Shown one piece after another: positions 5,423 to 6,080 of a stretch of DNA of 6,080 nt; position 1 is the stretch's first letter, and the number at the start of each line of letters is the position of its first letter. The notes under the pieces were generated by a model. The model had not been told where the DNA came from. It searched no databases and worked only from the letters and a program-made list of their open reading frames with translations. The DNA comes from QHBQ01 sp038230695 (GTDB taxonomy: Bacteria; Chloroflexota; Chloroflexia; QHBQ01), in contig JBBRMT010000269.1 of NCBI GenBank assembly GCA_038230695.1, positions 1 to 6,080 on the forward strand, given 5' to 3'. The position numbers and the translations under genes are program-made.

Positions 5423-5457
5423 GAGTTATGAGTTTTGAGTTATGAGTTTTGAGTTTG
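5423..5457. repeat. Heptamer tandem repeat GAGTTWT, five units
   Basis: The + strand reads GAGTTAT, GAGTTTT, GAGTTAT, GAGTTTT, GAGTTTG, i.e. 2.4 copies of a 14-base unit made of alternating 7-mers. It sits directly upstream of the Shine-Dalgarno sequence of the Nudix gene, so it is in that gene's leader if transcription starts upstream. It resembles the heptameric short tandem repeats known from cyanobacteria; copy number may vary between strains. Confidence 0.8.
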
Positions 5458-5533
5458 CCTGATGATTGGCGAGTTGTAAGGTTGCGTTAAGCGGTGATGC
5501 TCTTCGAGATTCCGCCCTCACCAAACCTACCCA

Positions 5534-5561
5534 CAGGGAACCCCACAAGGGGGTTTCCCTG
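5534..5561 (-). terminator. Strong hairpin directly after the HAD phosphatase stop codon
   Basis: Arms 5534-5544 and 5550-5561 pair at 11 positions with one bulged base (5554) and a 5-base loop (5545-5549). The stem begins at the base immediately after the TAG stop (5564-5562). No T-run follows on the - strand, so it is not a classical Rho-independent terminator. It may stabilise the mRNA 3' end, assist termination, or be a dispersed palindrome. Confidence 0.5.
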
Positions 5562-6080
5562 CTAGGGAGAGGCTTTTTGCTTCTCGTGCAGCTCAGTAAT
5601 TTCGAGCAGTTGCGCCATATCGTCTATCAGCCAGTCGGGTTGCAGATTGGCAAGAACGTCGCGCTCTTCTGCGCCCCAGGTGACGGCAGCGACCTGCATC
5701 GGCACGGCCTGCGCCGCCATTATATCATGGATCGCGTCGCCAACGTAAATCACCTCATCGGTGGGCAGGCCCAGCTTTTCGAGGCCGCAGAACAGCGGCG
5801 CGGGGTCGGGTTTGTGGCTGGTGGTATCTTCCTGGGTGATTAGCACATCGAAATGCCCTGCCAGGTCGAAGCGGTCGAGGCTGCGGGTTGCGCTGATCAG
5901 CCGCTTGCTGGTGACGATGCCGATAGCGATGCCGCGCCGCTTCAGTTCTTCCAACACGGCGACTACCCCCGGCACCTCTTTAATCATGGTGTCATGGTGT
6001 ATTCGGTTGAAGTCCTGATAAGCATCATAGAGGGTATCGCCGAAGTTGGGGGCAAGTTCGTGCAGGCACTCGCGTAGGGG
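5562..6080 (-). CDS. HAD-superfamily phosphatase, PpaX/Gph-like (N-terminus cut at window edge)
   Basis: Phosphatase of the HAD subfamily I, 172 residues visible; the frame is open to the right edge, so about 40-50 N-terminal residues with the DxDxT nucleophile motif are missing. Visible are the end of the cap domain (residues 1-31), PGVVAVLEELKRRG (37-50), motif II Thr57 in IVTSKR, motif III Lys90 in SHKPDP, and motif IV GDAIHD (114-119) with Asp115 and Asp119. AAVTWGAEERDVL (131-143) is the usual stretch after motif IV. The overall pattern fits pyrophosphatase PpaX or phosphoglycolate phosphatase; the sequence cannot choose between them. Where these enzymes normally have A-A-G after motif IV, this one has QAVPM (124-128), a small deviation. 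The internal ATG at 5987 is not the start, because conserved cap-domain sequence precedes it. The gene is followed at once by a hairpin. Confidence 0.88.
   Translation of the reverse strand, partial: PLRECLHELAPNFGDTLYDAYQDFNRIHHDTMIKEVPGVVAVLEELKRRGIAIGIVTSKRLISATRSLDRFDLAGHFDVLITQEDTTSHKPDPAPLFCGLEKLGLPTDEVIYVGDAIHDIMAAQAVPMQVAAVTWGAEERDVLANLQPDWLIDDMAQLLEITELHEKQKASP

Noticed and set aside
5423..5457. CRISPR-like repeats
   Set aside because: Direct tandem 7-mers without spacers; not a CRISPR array.
5466..5843. 125-codon + strand frame opposite the HAD phosphatase
   Set aside because: Antisense shadow of a gene with clear HAD motifs II, III and IV.

Overview
This is a bacterial chromosomal window, moderately GC-rich, holding eight protein genes. 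The two at the edges are cut: the gene at the left edge enters from outside and the one at the right edge runs off. No RNA gene, CRISPR array, integrase or transposase is visible. The organism cannot be named securely. Gene content, heptameric intergenic repeats and dispersed-looking palindromes resemble what I know of Chloroflexota or cyanobacterial-type genomes, so a Chloroflexota-like bacterium is a low-confidence guess.

Left part, + strand (1-3017): the C-terminal methyltransferase domain of an Ada-type DNA alkylation repair protein; a roughly 530-base gene-free stretch full of inverted repeats, ending in a degenerate heptamer array; a YedA-like EamA/DMT-family inner-membrane transporter; and a membrane-anchored alpha/beta-hydrolase with its own likely promoter.

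Right part, - strand (3056-6080, transcribed right to left): a HAD-family phosphatase (PpaX/Gph-like, N-terminus missing), a Nudix-fold protein with a degenerate Nudix box, a 6-pyruvoyl-tetrahydropterin synthase-like enzyme, a short-chain dehydrogenase resembling dihydropteridine reductase, and a GNAT acetyltransferase. The last three are tightly packed. The ribosome binding site of the dehydrogenase overlaps the stop codon of the pterin synthase, and the acetyltransferase begins 5 bases after the dehydrogenase stop. The + and - strand blocks converge at about 3018-3055.

The most coherent biology is the pterin synthase plus dihydropteridine-reductase-like pair, which suggests making and recycling a reduced pterin cofactor (tetrahydrobiopterin-like). 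A palindromic element with a short T-run separates this block from the Nudix gene and even supplies the Nudix stop codon. It could act as a terminator or attenuator. I see no clearly new multi-gene system. The points most worth a second look are the pterin pair, the degenerate Nudix box and the palindrome-dense intergenic region.
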